A stretch of DNA of 64,000 nt from Apus apus (lineage: Eukaryota > Chordata > Aves > Apodiformes > Apodidae). Below the pieces are notes generated by a model. That model ran no database searches, had not been told where the DNA came from, and worked only from the letters and a program-made list of their open reading frames with translations. Where the stretch lies: the NCBI RefSeq assembly GCF_020740795.1, contig NC_067286.1, forward strand, positions 34,849,503-34,913,502. Reading direction: 5' to 3'. The translations under genes were made by a program, and so were the position numbers. Below, in pieces: positions 50,801 to 64,000 of this stretch (position 1 is its first letter; every line of letters begins with the position of its first letter).

Positions 50801-53800
50801 ACAGCATGGATATTTTCTTTCTGTTGATAAATTCTGCCTGTGGAAGAATTGCATAACAGTCATCACTCATTTTCATATTGATTATGAGTGGGATTCCAGT
50901 AATAGGTTGCTGTTTGCAAAGGATAAGGCAGCACTATGATTAGTTACCTTTTCCATGGGAAGTACTAAAAAGGAAAATGCCAAATGTGCACACTTCAGTA
51001 TTCCTGTCAGCTTGACAGTCTGTTATGTGAACTTTTTTTCAGTCCATTTTCCTTCAGAAATACAGCTTCAGTCTTTTACCTGATTATTGTTTTAGGTTTA
51101 GTGCATTTGCATGCTCTCCTAACTCCGGTTTCTTTCTTCAGTTAGTTATTTATTTTTCTGACAGTCTTCCGTTTTTGGGCCCTGTCACCGTTGTAAATCT
51201 TGATAACTGATACAACAGTGCCCTCTATAGTTTCTCGCTGCGTGGTTAATACCTACAGCTGTTTTTTTGAGCAGTCAGGTAAAGAACAGGATGTTTACAC
51301 TTATTTTTAGTTCAACAAAACCCCTCTTTTTCTTAAGGAAATATTTTGTTTTTTCACTCACTATTTTGTGTGCAAGAAAGGAGACAAAAGAGAATGTTCT
51401 GAGTAATCTTTTAGGTTTATAAGCTCTCTTGTCATTGTCTGGTGAAAATCTGATATTTTATCAGGCATTCAGGGCAGTCATTATAACTGGATGGGATTTT
51501 CTGAGTTGTGTAGGCTTTCCTGAAGTTTTTGTTTGAAGTGGAGCTTCAAAACAAAATACTTTTAAACTTACTTTATTTGGGCTTGCTGCTCCTCCTTAAC
51601 TAGGTCTTGCATGATCTGCCAGGGACTAAAGAATACTCACCGGAAGAGCACCTAAGCTTTATGAATACTTTTTTAATTCACAGAATGACTGAAGTAATTG
51701 TTGTTCATTACCATTGATTTGTCTCCAAAACTCATTTACAATTTAGATTTCTCCTTCACCTCATTATAGCTTAATATGCAAATGACTGTTTATTCTATGT
51801 TTTCTGCATAACCTGGTGGATGGTTTCCGTATTGAACACGTTCCCTGCATTCACATACATGGACATTCAGAGTCATACGCTCCCATTTATGTATTATAAA
51901 CCACAACCAAAAAGCATGACCTTTTAAAAAAGAAATGCTTTAACTACAATTAGTTTCTTCTGTAACAGCATCATAAAAGTCACTCTGTGAAAAGTTAAAT
52001 GGCTTTATTTTATGATGGGGAGTGTTAATGTATGTGTAGAACACACTCTTAATGCACTTGCATGAAATGAAAATCATAAGTCATTGCAGTAAATTATAGT
52101 TAATGATGTAACCATTGATGGCTATTCAAAACATTCCTGTATCTCTAATGATTTGTGTAAAACACGTGACTGCCCACATGTCTGAGTTCATGTGGAATAG
52201 TACATAAGATAAGCGCACCAGCTTTCTACTTCTAAAGACCATTTTTTCTGTGTAACAAGTGATAAGAATTTTGGTGGAGTAAATAGTACATCACAAACCA
52301 CTCCTTGCCGTCTTTGAGATCTGGTACTAAATGATGATGAAGTCTAAATTAAAATGGCCCTCTACTAAGAGGTAAGAGGCTTCAGGAGTGCAGTGTGTAG
52401 AAGCTTTGATTTTTGTCTGCCTGTTTTATGGGTAGTCCCTTGCCTCTGGTTGTATGACATCTTTACTCATTACCGTGAAGTTGTATATAATGAAAGACTG
52501 CTGGAGGAAGCAACTGTTATGCCATTATATGCACTGGCTAATCCAGAAAATACCCCATATTTAATTGCAAAATAAAATGATTACTGAAGTTAAAAAGGTG
52601 ATGTGTATTTTGAGTAAGGCAAATTTATTCTACTGGCAGAGAAGTAATGTTAAATTTGGTCAGAATGACTTGACTTCATACTAAATTTTAATGAAACTCG
52701 GAGTCCAGCTTAATTCTTGCACTGATTGCATAATTATTGCTAATCTTAAATATTGAGGTATTTTTTTGTTCATTTTGTTAATGAGCTTCTTCATGCATGT
52801 GTACTTTTTTATGGTAAAACTTTTTTTTCCTACAATACGGCCAAAACATGGATTTTTATAATTTTTAAGTGATCTTAAACGTTTACTTCCTGAACAAAGG
52901 GCAGACATTGAGTATTAGAAAAAAGATTATTAGAAAAAAAATTCTGTTTTAAAGTAAATAGCCACTTTAGATATGGTTTTAATCTTTTCTGTGAACTTCA
53001 CATTTGACTCTTTTTAGAGAAATCTGTCATTCAAGTCAGTGGGTATCTTGCTTAGAAAATGGAATCTTAATTGAAATAGTATTTTAATGAAGAAAACAAA
53101 TAAAACTGATTTGTTTTAAGTGTGATCTGACTGGCAGTGAGAGAAGGACATAATTTTAAATGGTAGCCTTTGAGACAGATAAGATGCTGTCTATTTGGAA
53201 AAATTAATAAGGTGTACTTTCTTGCAATGAAGGTAGAAAATTAAGATTCAACATAATTAAAATAGTGATAAATGTAGATTACATTATTGGAGATGTTCAA
53301 TTACAGCTTCTCTGTCTACTGAGAGCTGGCATAATTTACCAAGACCAGGTGAAAATATGACAAGGCAGCCACTGCAGATGCTTATAGGAAATGTCCTGTT
53401 TAGTTCACGCACTTTCTCTTTTTAGTTAAAATATCAGTTAAGTTTTTAGCCCATCCTACAACAAATACTTCCTCGCAAAATACCACACTTCTAGTAGTCT
53501 AGTTGGATTATGTGATCTCATTATGTGTGTGAAATATTTAGTGAAGAATTATATATGTTTAGTGTAAATCTTTGGTTGAAAATACTAGTTTTCAGATAAA
53601 TTGCTTAAGAATGAGCAGTTAATAACTTTCAAATGTGCTTTCATAAAATCAGAGCTGATGCAAGGTAGTTAAGGGTATTACTGAAGGTCATCTTAATTTT
53701 AATTTCCAGTATTTCTTTGACTCTGAAATACCAAAAAATGCAGAGGCGGAATGTTGGGAATGTCTTTTGTATAGAAAATAATAAATAAATACTACTATTT

Positions 53801-54036
53801 ACTTGGTTAAAAGTTGTCTGTGCTGTAATACCAGGTACAAGAAGAAAAATAAATATTGCAATCTAAAATAAAACATTTTTTGATATAGCAAAAAGAAATA
53901 CTGACTTTTCTCACTTAAGATATTTATCAGAAACTTTGTTTGTGTCCCCAGAGAGTTCTTTATGATTAAGTTTTAAGACTTCCTTTTTAAAGGATATGTT
54001 TATAAAGACATTTTTTCTTTTACTTTCAAGGCATTC

Positions 54037-54058
54037 TTTTTTTTTTTTTTTTTTTTTT
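54037..54058. repeat. Poly-T run (T22) in DPH6 intron 3
   Basis: Twenty-two consecutive T, the longest mononucleotide run in the window. A second run (T17) lies at 54428-54444. Confidence 0.95.
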
Positions 54059-54427
54059 CTTATGGAACTTGATCACATGAGAGAGCATATTTGATGGCAT
54101 TATATGTTTAAAGAAAAAAAATTAACATTTAGGTTTTACTTGGTTATTTGGTGACCTGTCTGGTTTTGTAACTATAGGAAGCATAGATAATATTCTCTAA
54201 ATGACTGTGAAGTGTCAGTTGATACTGAGGAATTAGGGACTAAAAACAAGTAAAAACCCTTCCTTTAAAGTATTTTCCTATGGACCTGTTTGTTTTACAT
54301 TACTTAGGCATCTTGTTTTGCTGTTTTCTATTTTATCCACAGCCCCATGTTTTATTTTTTTATTTTCTTTGGTTGTTCTGTTAACACAGTGACTTGATAA
54401 GTTATACTGCATACTAGATTTCATGCC

Positions 54428-54444
54428 TTTTTTTTTTTTTTTTT
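54428..54444. repeat. Poly-T run (T17) in DPH6 intron 3
   Basis: Seventeen consecutive T followed by CTTTTG and TAG; it resembles a polypyrimidine/acceptor context, but no coding block follows. Confidence 0.95.
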
Positions 54445-55131
54445 CTTTTGTAGTGTACTTTTTGGTATAGAAAACAGTGCTACCATTGTATTTCAGGAAG
54501 ACAGTTTATTATAGAATGTGTCATCTAAGTTAGGTGTATTGAACTACCTGGCAAAGCTTTGTCATCTTGGTTTTTGTCAGTTTTTGTGTTCCTTGGCCAA
54601 TGTACCAGCACAAAGGAAGGATTAATGTGTATAGATATATAATGTTTTGTAGAACTTCAGTTTAACCCATAATGATTGTGATTTTACAGGGCTACATACC
54701 TGTTGGCTTATGATTGCTTGGCTTAGTTTATAAGTCTTTCCCAATCATGTTTAATTCTGCTGCAAATTATTTTATAAAGTAATTATTTTTTCTTTCACAG
54801 TCCTTAACGTTCTCTAGACCGCTACAGGTTTCCAGTGGTTTTGTGCTACAATAACCGTTTTTGCCACCCTTAGCATTATCCTTGTCCTTTGGAGACTGCT
54901 GCTCTGTTCTTTGGGAAAGTCCGTCAGTCATTATTTATTACCCACTTGTCATTGTGACTTATTCATTGCTTACATCACCATTCTCAAAGGTATTGCTTTA
55001 CAGAAAAGGTGCTGTGAAGGAAAGATCAATAAATGCTTTCAAAGGAAGATTTACCTTGAGACTTAGATCTTCTTCTTAATATTAAATCTGTGCTATTAGT
55101 TATGAGAAGGTTTTAGTATTTTGACTCTGTT

Positions 55132-55171
55132 TCTCAAAATGGCAAGATATATCTCAAAATGGCATTATATA
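55132..55171 (+). repeat. 20-bp tandem duplication in DPH6 intron 3
   Basis: TCTCAAAATGGCAAGATATA is followed directly by TCTCAAAATGGCATTATATA, two units differing at two positions. Confidence 0.9.
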
Positions 55172-57896
55172 ACTTCTGTGGAGCAGCATGTCTTTGGCAG
55201 TTAAGTTGCATAGTGTCTAATTCTCTGATTTTCAATACTTAATGTTTTTTCCTGAATGCTCATCTTCTTAGCTGAAAATACCAAGTTTCATTCCCTGAGA
55301 AAAAAAGAGAACTAATTTAAAACATTTGAAAAAAAATTATTTGAATTTCAGTGGTACTGTCATGTGTAAGTACACAGAGAGAAGAGCTCTTTTTGAAATC
55401 TTTATTAGTTGGAAAAGAAAAAAAAATTATCCTCTATTCATGCCTGTTTAAATTGCTTTGAGAGCTTAACAATCCATGCTGTCCTTCCAGAGCATCCAAG
55501 TCTGTGTGATATGGTGACTGTTGACACCTTTTGAAAGATGGTTGCTCTAGAAAGCTATGTGAATATATACTACTAAATTGATTGTCTTAGTTGCAAGTTC
55601 AGACAGCTGAGAATTTGAAAATAACAAATGCATTGTTTCATGCTCTCTTTTTTATTATCTTGTCCCTCAAATAAGGTGGAAAAACAGATTATGTCACCAA
55701 ATTTACTAGAAGGAAATGAAAAAAAAAAACGTTCATGGCTGTGTGATGTTTCCTAATTTTTTATTTGTTGATTCTGCCATGTTGATTTTTTTCAGTACAT
55801 TTGAAGTGAAGATTAAAAGATCTGAAACATGTGCATGTACACACACTTTGGATAAGGCACATGAGAAAGTTGGAAACCTACAGTCTCCTTTGCAGTAGAA
55901 GCTTCTGCATCATGAAATGAGGGACTACCACATTTAGTTGGCAGTCTGCTGCTATTTCATAGCTAAGAAACAGGTTTTATGAGCTAGATTTTTGTGTTCA
56001 TGAGGTTTTGGGCATTTCATTGGAAGTTCTGTTTGGTCAGTTTGTTCTTTTACATTATAGTAGCTGCTCTGTGATTTGGTAGATATTCTTACTACTGTGT
56101 TATTATCAGCTGCTCCTGGTTATATCAGTGCCATTCCAGCCTCAGAATATTCCTGTTTTCAGTAATTATTTTGCCAGGCTGTCAGCGTTTTGGCTGCCAG
56201 AATGTTCTTGAAAAATACAAGCTAAAGAGAAGGCTTACCACATTATATAATGCGCATACAGTGCATCATGGAATAGGTTCTAATCTGTCCTTGGCCATTA
56301 CTGCAGTAGAAATGCAAAGTAATGTACTTAAGTATTTTCAGAGGTGTGTGTAGCCTCCTCCAGTGTTAAAATGCATTAGGCAGTGCTGTACATAGTGTTG
56401 TGTACTGTATCTTTGCAGACTATTAAGAGTAGCCTACTCTATTATTTTTATTTTCTGTATCAGTGATTAACCTACTTCAATTTAAGCATGAAGTCAAATG
56501 TTGAAAAACATAAGAAGTCTTCCAGGTATTAGACTTGTTTTATTTTGGTTAAAGCAAGAAATCACGTTTAAAAAAAAATGTCCTTAAATCCGTAAGAAAT
56601 TCAGAAGTAGGAGGATCCTTGCTTCCATGCTTGTTTTCAGTCAGTGGTTTGATATGCAGGTGTGTAGCAAGTGTCATTCAACATCTAGTTTCTGGGAAGT
56701 TTCCTTTCAATCACTTCTGAAGCCTGTCATAATTTTTTCCATGCTCCACTTAGCAATTTCTGAGCATGTATTTGTGATATACCAAGAGGGCAGCACAATT
56801 GCAAAAATACCTTAGCTAAGGAAATGAGGGGTAAACTGTGTTAAAGTGATTCATGCTAAGATTGCCTATGAAAGATTTTTCTCACTCCTTCCCATTCTCT
56901 CATTAGCTAACTTGTAGTTTTCTGATGAGGTGGCAGTCTAAGTTTTCAGATTTTATACATACATAAGACAATTGGTTACATTTTTTTGAGAAGTATTCCA
57001 CTGAATAACTGAGATTTTCCCATATAGAAATATTTCTCAAAGTTGATAATTAGATTTTAAGTTGTCATGGTTCCTTTTGAGTGCAAACTATTAGCATTTA
57101 CAATCTCCCCTTTGAAGTGAAACCACACAGAATCCATACAGATTAGTTTTCTCCGAAGCCTTTTGTTTTTTCCTCCTTGTTCTGAAGAGGCTCTGTCCAT
57201 ACTTAATTAGCATAAAAGCTTTCACGTCCTTAGTTATGCAGTTGTGTCTTTGTTAGGCAAGAGTCATCTCTAATGCGTAACTTCTTGTTTCAGCAAAAGT
57301 GTAGAACTCATCCTTCTTTTTGGTCACTTGCTGGTATGTTTCAGTAGTTGGCATGTTTGACATGATATTGCATTTTTGTCAGTATGTACATTTAAAGTAC
57401 ATCAAGTACCTTCAATCTGATTTGTTGATTGTATCTTATTAACAACTCTCGACTGAGACCATGCTTGCAAGACTCGTTATTTTAGTACTTCAGATGGAAA
57501 TAGGTTTGGGATCCTTGACCTTCCTTCCAAGCGTACAATCACAGTGCAACTGTACGATAATATCATATGCAGCATAAACAGAAGACTGGTTGAAAACAGT
57601 GAGACCATAAAAACTCTCAGTTTAAAAACCAACATCTCTGAATAAAACAGTAGTAATTAATGTTGAAAGCCTGATATAAATATTGTGCTTCTGTTAAATG
57701 AGATGAAAAGTATTTGTGGGAAGGCCATGCTTACTTTCTTCTTTGTAATGGATAAGAAGGCCCATCAGTAGGCAGCCCATTTTGCAAATGTCTGCTCTGA
57801 GAACTGGAAGGAGTCTGAAACCTTAATGAATGTGACCGACCCTGAACTTCCACCATCTATAAACATTTCTAATGTCTTTGTCCCTATCTGGCTGTT

Positions 57897-57924
57897 TGTT
57901 TTTTTTTGTTTGTTTGTTTTTTTA
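57897..57924. repeat. T/G low-complexity tract (TTTG)n
   Basis: Short TTTGTTTG units within T runs in DPH6 intron 3. A similar patch lies near 58788-58812, just upstream of a CR1 end. Confidence 0.8.
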
Positions 57925-58819
57925 ACTGTCTCTGTGTTGCACAGTCAGTTTGTGTTGGACTAGACTCAGAGACTTTTCCTTGACTGGTAGATTCTTTGAT
58001 GAACAAAATAATTCTGCTCTTAATAAATAGCTGTTTTCCATTTCCTCTTATCTTGTTACTGCAGTCCACAGTCACTTGTGCCAAGGGCAAAGGTCATGAT
58101 AAGGACATATTTGCAATTTGAGACATCTGGGTCCTCTGAAACTTCATTTCTGCATAGAAAAAACTTAGTAACTAATTGTAGCACCTTGATTAGAAAAGAG
58201 GCATGTGACTGAGAACCCACAGTATAAAATTAATAAATATACCATTCAACAACAGAGCATTCTGGAGATGCTTTTTAAGTTTGGGCAACAATTTGAGAAA
58301 TTCTGATTTGGACAGTATTGCCTTCTAAACTGAAATAGTCAGTTTTGTTCTTAATCTTGGAGAATGCCATAACAAACTGCCTGCAGTTGAGGAGTGAATG
58401 AGGAGGCATGATAAAAGAAAACATGCATTTTCTTCCCTGTGATGTAGTTACCTACTGGCAGTACCAGAAAACTCAAAGCGCAGCTTTCTCTGATAAGCAT
58501 TTTTAAAGATGTGACACCTGGATGGTACGAGAAAAATGCTGTTGGCTGTAAGCAGAGAAGGTACCAAAGGGATCCTTGATGCTCTACATAGGTGATTTTA
58601 TCTTTCTTGCTATCAGTTTCATATTAAAGCAGCACATACAGTAATACTATTGTTTGCATTGTACTCTAAGCTAATGTTTGCATTTTATTAAAACTTACTC
58701 AGAGAAAGGGGGGAGGGGTAAGAGATGAACAGAGGAGCAGTGGACAAATGTCTAGTTTAACACTTCATGCATTTTCTTTGTGGTGTTTGGTTTTTTTATT
58801 TGTTTGTTTTTTAATGTTT

Positions 58820-58902
58820 ACTCATGGCTAGGATGGGTTGTAGGAATGGAAGGACTTGATGATCTTGAAGGTCTTTTCCAACCACTATGATTATGTGATA
58901 CT
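58820..58902 (+). mobile_element. CR1 LINE 3'-end fragment in DPH6 intron 3
   Basis: GGATGGGTTGTAGGAATGGA, AGGACTTGATGATCTTGAAG and GTCTTTTCCAACCACTATGA match the last 80 or so bases of a CR1 3' UTR, ending in a weak ATTATGTGAT version of the terminal repeat. The element is truncated to the UTR only. Confidence 0.85.
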
Positions 58903-61316
58903 CTGAACTAAGGGAAATGTCAGAGGGTTTTTTATTGTTTAAAATATTATTTTTTATTATTAAAAAAATCATGTGCTGAAGAATTTGGAATTTGGAAGAA
59001 GAGGAGAAAAGGTGCACTTTAATCTGTTCTTCCTTCTTGCTCAGCAACTTGACCCTACATTACCCATTCTTCTTTGCCTTTTGAATAGGTTCAGAACCAA
59101 TTTACTTGACAGTTGTTTCTCTGTCAGAGCTCTTGATTTTTCTTTGCAATGATTTCTGGCCTGTACCTTTTAATTATGATATTATTTTGCATACTTCTGT
59201 CTATTTTTACTCTTAAATTCCTTTTCCTCTCCTTGCTTTGTAGCTCTACTGCTAAACATTTGCCTGCATTTAATCTTGATATCAAGCCAGCAAGCTGTAT
59301 TTTTTCTTATTCTCTAAAACATTGCTAACCTGCCATCCTGTCTCTCATTCACTATGCCTTTATTTTCATGTACTCCTTTTGGGACTCTCATGATGAACAA
59401 GGACATGTCTTCCTTAAGGGAGGAAAGTCTCCCTTTCATACCATTGGAAGAAATAGAAAGTAATTTTCTTCTCCCTGATGTTCAGCCACACATTTTCTTT
59501 CAGATTTCAAGGGGGCATAATGGCTGCCACTCTGAGAGCAACCTGAGGCTACAGCCCTGTTGGCAGTATGAGATGTCAGAACTTCACAAGATTTATGAGA
59601 GCTAATAAAATAAAGCTGGATAGAGCAGATTTAGGATAAAATTAAGAGATTTTGGCATTTTGTAACAAATTGTTTCTGCTAATCTTTAGAGTAAGGTATT
59701 TTTATGTAACTTTTTTTTTCACTGTTATTCCATTGAAAGTTTTACCTTGCTATATATTTCTCTTTTGATTTTGCTTTTTATGTGCTGATGTTTTCTGGTT
59801 TTATCTTTTGTAATTTATTTGGCACTTTTTCATCTGCCTTTCCTTTCTGTTAATTCCAGTCACCTTCTAAATACTGTTCTTTTTGTTTTTTTTCCTCAAG
59901 GCAGATCCTCAAGTCACCCTTTATTTCTGCTACCCAAATACTCTCTACCTTGGAGAAATAAATTTCTAATTACCCTTTCTAAGGTGTAGTCTTGTCAGCC
60001 TGTGTTGGGCCAGTATTGCTTTACATATGTTGGCATTTCCTGAAGGTTTTCCACTTACAGCTTTACATTAATTTAGGGCTAGACTTTATGTGAATCTGAT
60101 GTTTTAGGACTTATTTCATACTTGTCTGTTCCTGGTAAAAGAAATATCGTATTTCATTTTAGAAGCATCAGGCCTGTGTAAAATTGGAAATTTAGACTAG
60201 ATTTGCCTAGAATATTAATGTGAGAATAGGTGGCTTCCACTAGCAATTTTCAATGCAAGCCTTAATGAAATTTTCATGTTTGGCTATGCATTTTTATAGA
60301 AAGTACATTACTGCAGCCTTATTGTGAAGCTAACGTGCAACCAACTGACCAAAATGCAGAATCTGCATTTTGTAGGGAAAAAAAAGTTTTCTAGAGGGTT
60401 TTTTTTGTGAGAATCTGGAGGAAAATTAGATTTTTCTGTGAGACAAACAAAACCAGAAAATTGTAAGTTTTGTCTTCTTTGGGTGTTTTCTGCTATCTTT
60501 TCAGGATCACCAATGTAGGCTGGACAGGGCAGAACCATGTTGTGTGGTAGCCAAGCAGATAGGGAAAGAGTGTTTCTAAGTTCACAACAGTTCACCTGCA
60601 TTCAGGGCTGTGGACCTTACAAACCCAGACTCCGGTGTGGCCTGATAGGTAAACTGATAGGAACTGGGAAGAAAATGCCTTTTAACTGGAAACTTGCTAA
60701 AACAAATAGCTTCTTTAATGGACTGACATTTCTAATGAAAAACTATTCTGTTGGAATTTTAGCCTTTAAGTGCTACTATATTACTAGTACTGAATAATAC
60801 AGCTAATAATAGCTTTACTTTCTCCTGCCTCATAGCATTATTTGTTTTCTGGCTCCTAATATAACTTCCCCCCCCGAGATTATATATAAATGAAGTTGCA
60901 ATATTTTCTCATTTTTGTGTCCTGAATTTCAAGGAATTGTTTTAAGGTAATGTTGAGTGTAAGTAGCTAAGGAGGCCTGCTGGAGGTAGGTGTCAAAAAT
61001 GTGGTGATGAATTGCATATTTTAAAATCCTTTTTTAATTTATTCTTCATTCATTCTTTAATATTATTCATCACAACTCTTCTTCCAGTCTCTTACTAATA
61101 GCAGATTGTATTATCATTGTATTACCTAATGGCCCCTCGGATTTGCATGATGTTGGTTATAGTAGATTGTATGCATTTGTGGTTAGACTGAGAAGGCAGT
61201 GGATCAAGCATAAACTGTACACTAGGCTAAGGATCTGCCCACTCTTAAAGTAATCAGAAGGAAGAGGGGATTCCTTCCTGTGCACATCAAGACTGCTGGA
61301 AGAGCCAAAGTACCGT

Positions 61317-62101
61317 CTCGAGTTCAAGCTTGAGAAGCGGGCCCATGTGAACCTTATGATGTTCAACAGGGCCAAGTACAAGGTCCTGCACCTGAGTTGC
61401 ATCAACCCCCAGTACTAATACTGGCTGGGAGATGAAGGGATTGAGAGCAGCCCTGTGGAGAAGCAATTCAAGATACTGGTGGATTAAAAGCAGTGTGCAC
61501 TTGCAGCTCAGAAAGCCAACTGTATCCTGGGATGGGACAGTCAAGAGAGGCGATTTTCCCCCTCTGCTCAGGTGAGATCCCACCTGGAGTACTGCATCCA
61601 GGTCTGGAGTCTTCGGCATAGGAACAACGTAGACCTCTTTGAGCAGATCCAGAGAAGGGCCACAACACTGATTAAGGGGCTAGAACACCCCTCCTGTGAG
61701 GAAAGGCTGAGAGGGTTGAGGTTGTTCAGACTGGAGAAGAGAAGGCTCTGGGGAGACATTATTGTGACCTTTCCATACATAAAGGGGTCTTGTAAGAAAG
61801 ATGGGGACATACTTTTTAATAGGGCCTGTTGCTATAGGACAAGGTGTAATGGTTTTGAAGTGAAAAAGAGTAGATTTAGACTAGATATAAGGAAGACATT
61901 TTTTACAATGAGGGTGGTGAAGCACTGGCACAGGTTGCCCAGAGCAGTGATAGAAGCCCCATCCCTGGAAGCATTCAAGATCAAGTTGAGGGGGGCTCTG
62001 AGCAACCTGATCTAATTGAAGGAGTCCCTATCCATTACAGGGTAGTTGAACTATATGACCTTTAAATGTTCTTTTCAACCCAGTCCATTCTGTGATTCTA
62101 T
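61317..62101 (+). mobile_element. CR1 LINE, 785-bp 3' fragment in DPH6 intron 3
   Basis: From 61317 the sequence follows the CR1 ORF2 thumb region (KRAHVNLMMFNRAKYKVLHL). It continues with RSHLEYCIQVWSLRHRNNVD, an EQIQRRATTLIKGLEHPSCEE segment and RFRLDIRKTFFTMRVVKHWH. The frame is open from 61572 to 62015. The 3' UTR ends with TTCTGTGATTCTA at about 62100. Stops occur before 61560, and part of the expected segment between QCALAAQKANCILG and the RPHLEYC motif is deleted. It is the second longest CR1 copy here. Confidence 0.93.
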
Positions 62102-64000
62102 TTTCAGTCCCCTGCTGTCACAGGTGGAGTGGTGCCAGTGTTTTCCAGAAAGGCCAGGGATGTTAATCTCTGGTAGGCTTGCCGTTGTCCTTAAATTAGA
62201 GTTCAGAGTGCTCTTGGACCAGGAGTCATGGGGAACCTTTAATTGCCTGGTCAGTTTGAAAAGGAGTTGTCTTTTATTGGATGAAGCAAGATAGTCCAAG
62301 GTAAGAATCCTTTCCAAATGTCCAAATAGCAGAGATGCTAAAGTACCCTCTTAAAAAACACCCACTCCTTCTTAGAGTTTTGGTATTAAGGTTTTTTGCA
62401 GTTGTTAGCTATAGTTTCTGCGAATCCACCTGAATTCGATAGAGGACGTTGCCTATTCCTAATGTTTTCTTTAGTAAACTGCTCAAAGTAGGAAGTTTAT
62501 ATAACAAGAATTTGATACCTTAAACATACTGCATTTTAATGGAGAGGTAACTCCCATTAAGCTCTTAGTTAACACATAAAGCACAATGAAATAGGTAATG
62601 GTATCAAGTGTTTATAAGTGTCTTACAGCCTGATCTTTAGCTGTTGGACTTGATGCAGAAATTAGCAAATTGTGTTTTCTGTCTTCTATCGTTACAATTG
62701 CTTGGATTGAAGAATGGTCCCTTTCTGACCTGGAATATCTAAAATTCTTTGTAACAAAAGCAGTAAAAAATGTAGGCGTTCTGCTTAGTGCTTTTGTTTA
62801 GTAATCACCTTTTCCATAATTTCAAGACATTTTAAAGTGTGTTATTCAGTTATTACTGATAATAATCCGTAATTATATTTATTAGAAACAAGATTGTATA
62901 CCATCAGAAGGTATTAAAAATGCAGCTCAAATTAAGTAAAAAGCAGGGACATCTCATGCCTATATGTTGTTGAAGCACCTTTTTATTCCATTTCTATGTA
63001 AGAGGAAACAAGGCTGCATCATACAGAGATTAAAACAAAATAAAAACAACATTCAGTTATAGCAGTTAGTGCCTGCCTATATTGCATTTTATGTAGTTTT
63101 CCCTTAAAGTAGATTTTAGAAGGAGTTTCAAAGTCTCAGCAGAAGTTGCAAAGTATTTCTTGTCTGTCATTGTTCGAGGCATGTACACTTCATGCAAGGC
63201 AAGTCAATAGGAGGTGGAGCATTTGCTTTGAAATAGATTTTCTGGTTAAACTTATAAGTAAACATGACTGAAAAGCAGTAGGATCATCACTTTTACTTTG
63301 AATTGAGTTTGCTGAACTTTTATAAGGCGTTAATATGTATTTTTGTATTTTATTTTCCAAAGTGCATGCAGTGGTTACAGTATTAACTGCTATGTCTAAC
63401 TATGTCTAGTTTTATACTTGGTAATTGTCTTTTGAGTTTTGTTTTCTTATGCAATGGGGATAATTGCAATGTCTGCTGTCTCAGAAGAATTTTCTTAAGT
63501 GCGTATTTAATCTTTCTAATAGACACCTGCAAAAATCTTAGAGCAGAGTAGTTAGAATTGACTATGGATAATAATCCCTTTTTAATGGAAAATGGATCTT
63601 TATTGTTACTATTTTACCTGCAGAACTTTGATTTCAGGTGTGATTGACCATCATAGTGAATACAAAATTAGCTCAATTTTTTCTTTTTGAAATGAACTCT
63701 CTTTTCTCATTTAGCTTTTAAAGATTCCAGTGATGCAAAATCAAGGTTGATAAACTGAATGACAAATGAAGGCAGAGAAAATGTAGCTATGAATTCACAT
63801 ATTATGAAATAATAATGATAAATTACTAATATAGTAAAATAAAATAACTACTGTGCCACTGGTACTGTCGTTTATGGTATCATTCTGCAGGGAAAGGAAG
63901 GAAAGAAGAGTGGTTGTATTGCAATACCTTCTGCTTTTTATTCTTATCTGACAGTAGATACTAGCTCTAATGATGAAGTCAATTGTATTATAACAATAAA

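Larger units (their letters stand above)
42291..64000 (+). other. DPH6: DPH6 intron 3 (5' part, runs off the window)
   Basis: The donor GTATGC is at 42291. I looked for the expected next segment of the protein (the family has a GISVGAILSDYQR-like motif just after residue 104) and did not find a matching reading. I therefore treat all remaining sequence as intron. It holds four plus-strand CR1 pieces, GT-rich and poly-T tracts, a 20-bp tandem duplication and a splice-flanked open block at 44183. The intron assignment rests on not finding exon 4, so a short diverged exon could have been missed. Confidence 0.7.

Noticed and set aside
59354-59605. 83-codon frame considered as a missed DPH6 exon
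   Set aside because: Its residues do not match any part of the DPH6 family as I recall it, and there is no suitable splice phase with exon 3.
61287-61810. Minus-strand open frames over the CR1 copy
   Set aside because: They are antisense shadows of the CR1 ORF2 remnant.
1-64000. CRISPR arrays, prokaryotic operons, insertion sequences, tRNA or rRNA genes
   Set aside because: The sequence is vertebrate. No regularly spaced repeats and no tRNA or rRNA-like segments were recognised, although a covariance-model scan would be needed to exclude small RNAs.

Overview
The window looks like avian nuclear DNA. Repeats are sparse and almost all are 5'-truncated CR1 retrotransposons. There are also a few very old amniote repeats (one MIR-like SINE, one L3/CR1-clade fragment). 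The DNA is AT-rich with one sharp CpG island. A crocodilian or turtle would be possible from the CR1 elements alone, but the low repeat density favours a bird.

Only one protein-coding gene can be supported: the 5' part of DPH6 (diphthine-ammonia ligase, the last enzyme of diphthamine synthesis on elongation factor 2), on the + strand. Three coding exons (35585-35607, 39668-39762, 42097-42290) splice cleanly in frame into residues 1-104. They carry the N-terminal PP-loop (SGGKDS) and the stretch after it. The rest of the protein was not found, so intron 3 appears to run from 42291 past the right edge (more than 21.7 kb).

Layout: (1) 1-34.5 kb is an AT-rich intergenic stretch with CR1 fragments, an L3-like fragment, a MIR-like SINE, one candidate splice-flanked exon (31892-32121) and possible conserved non-coding DNA, but no recognisable gene. 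(2) 34.53-36.24 kb is a CpG island around DPH6 exon 1, TATA-less by eye, with GC boxes, a plausible divergent minus-strand donor and a G-rich, G-quadruplex-prone start of intron 1. (3) 35.6-64 kb is DPH6 introns 1-3, with CR1 tails, simple repeats and a curious splice-flanked, phase-0 open block at 44183-44365.

The other long reading frames are CR1 remnants, CpG-island artefacts or chance ORFs in AT-rich DNA. I found no strongly supported new system. The best leads are the two candidate unannotated exons and the promoter and intron 1 architecture. All homology statements come from reading and remembered family features; no database search was run.
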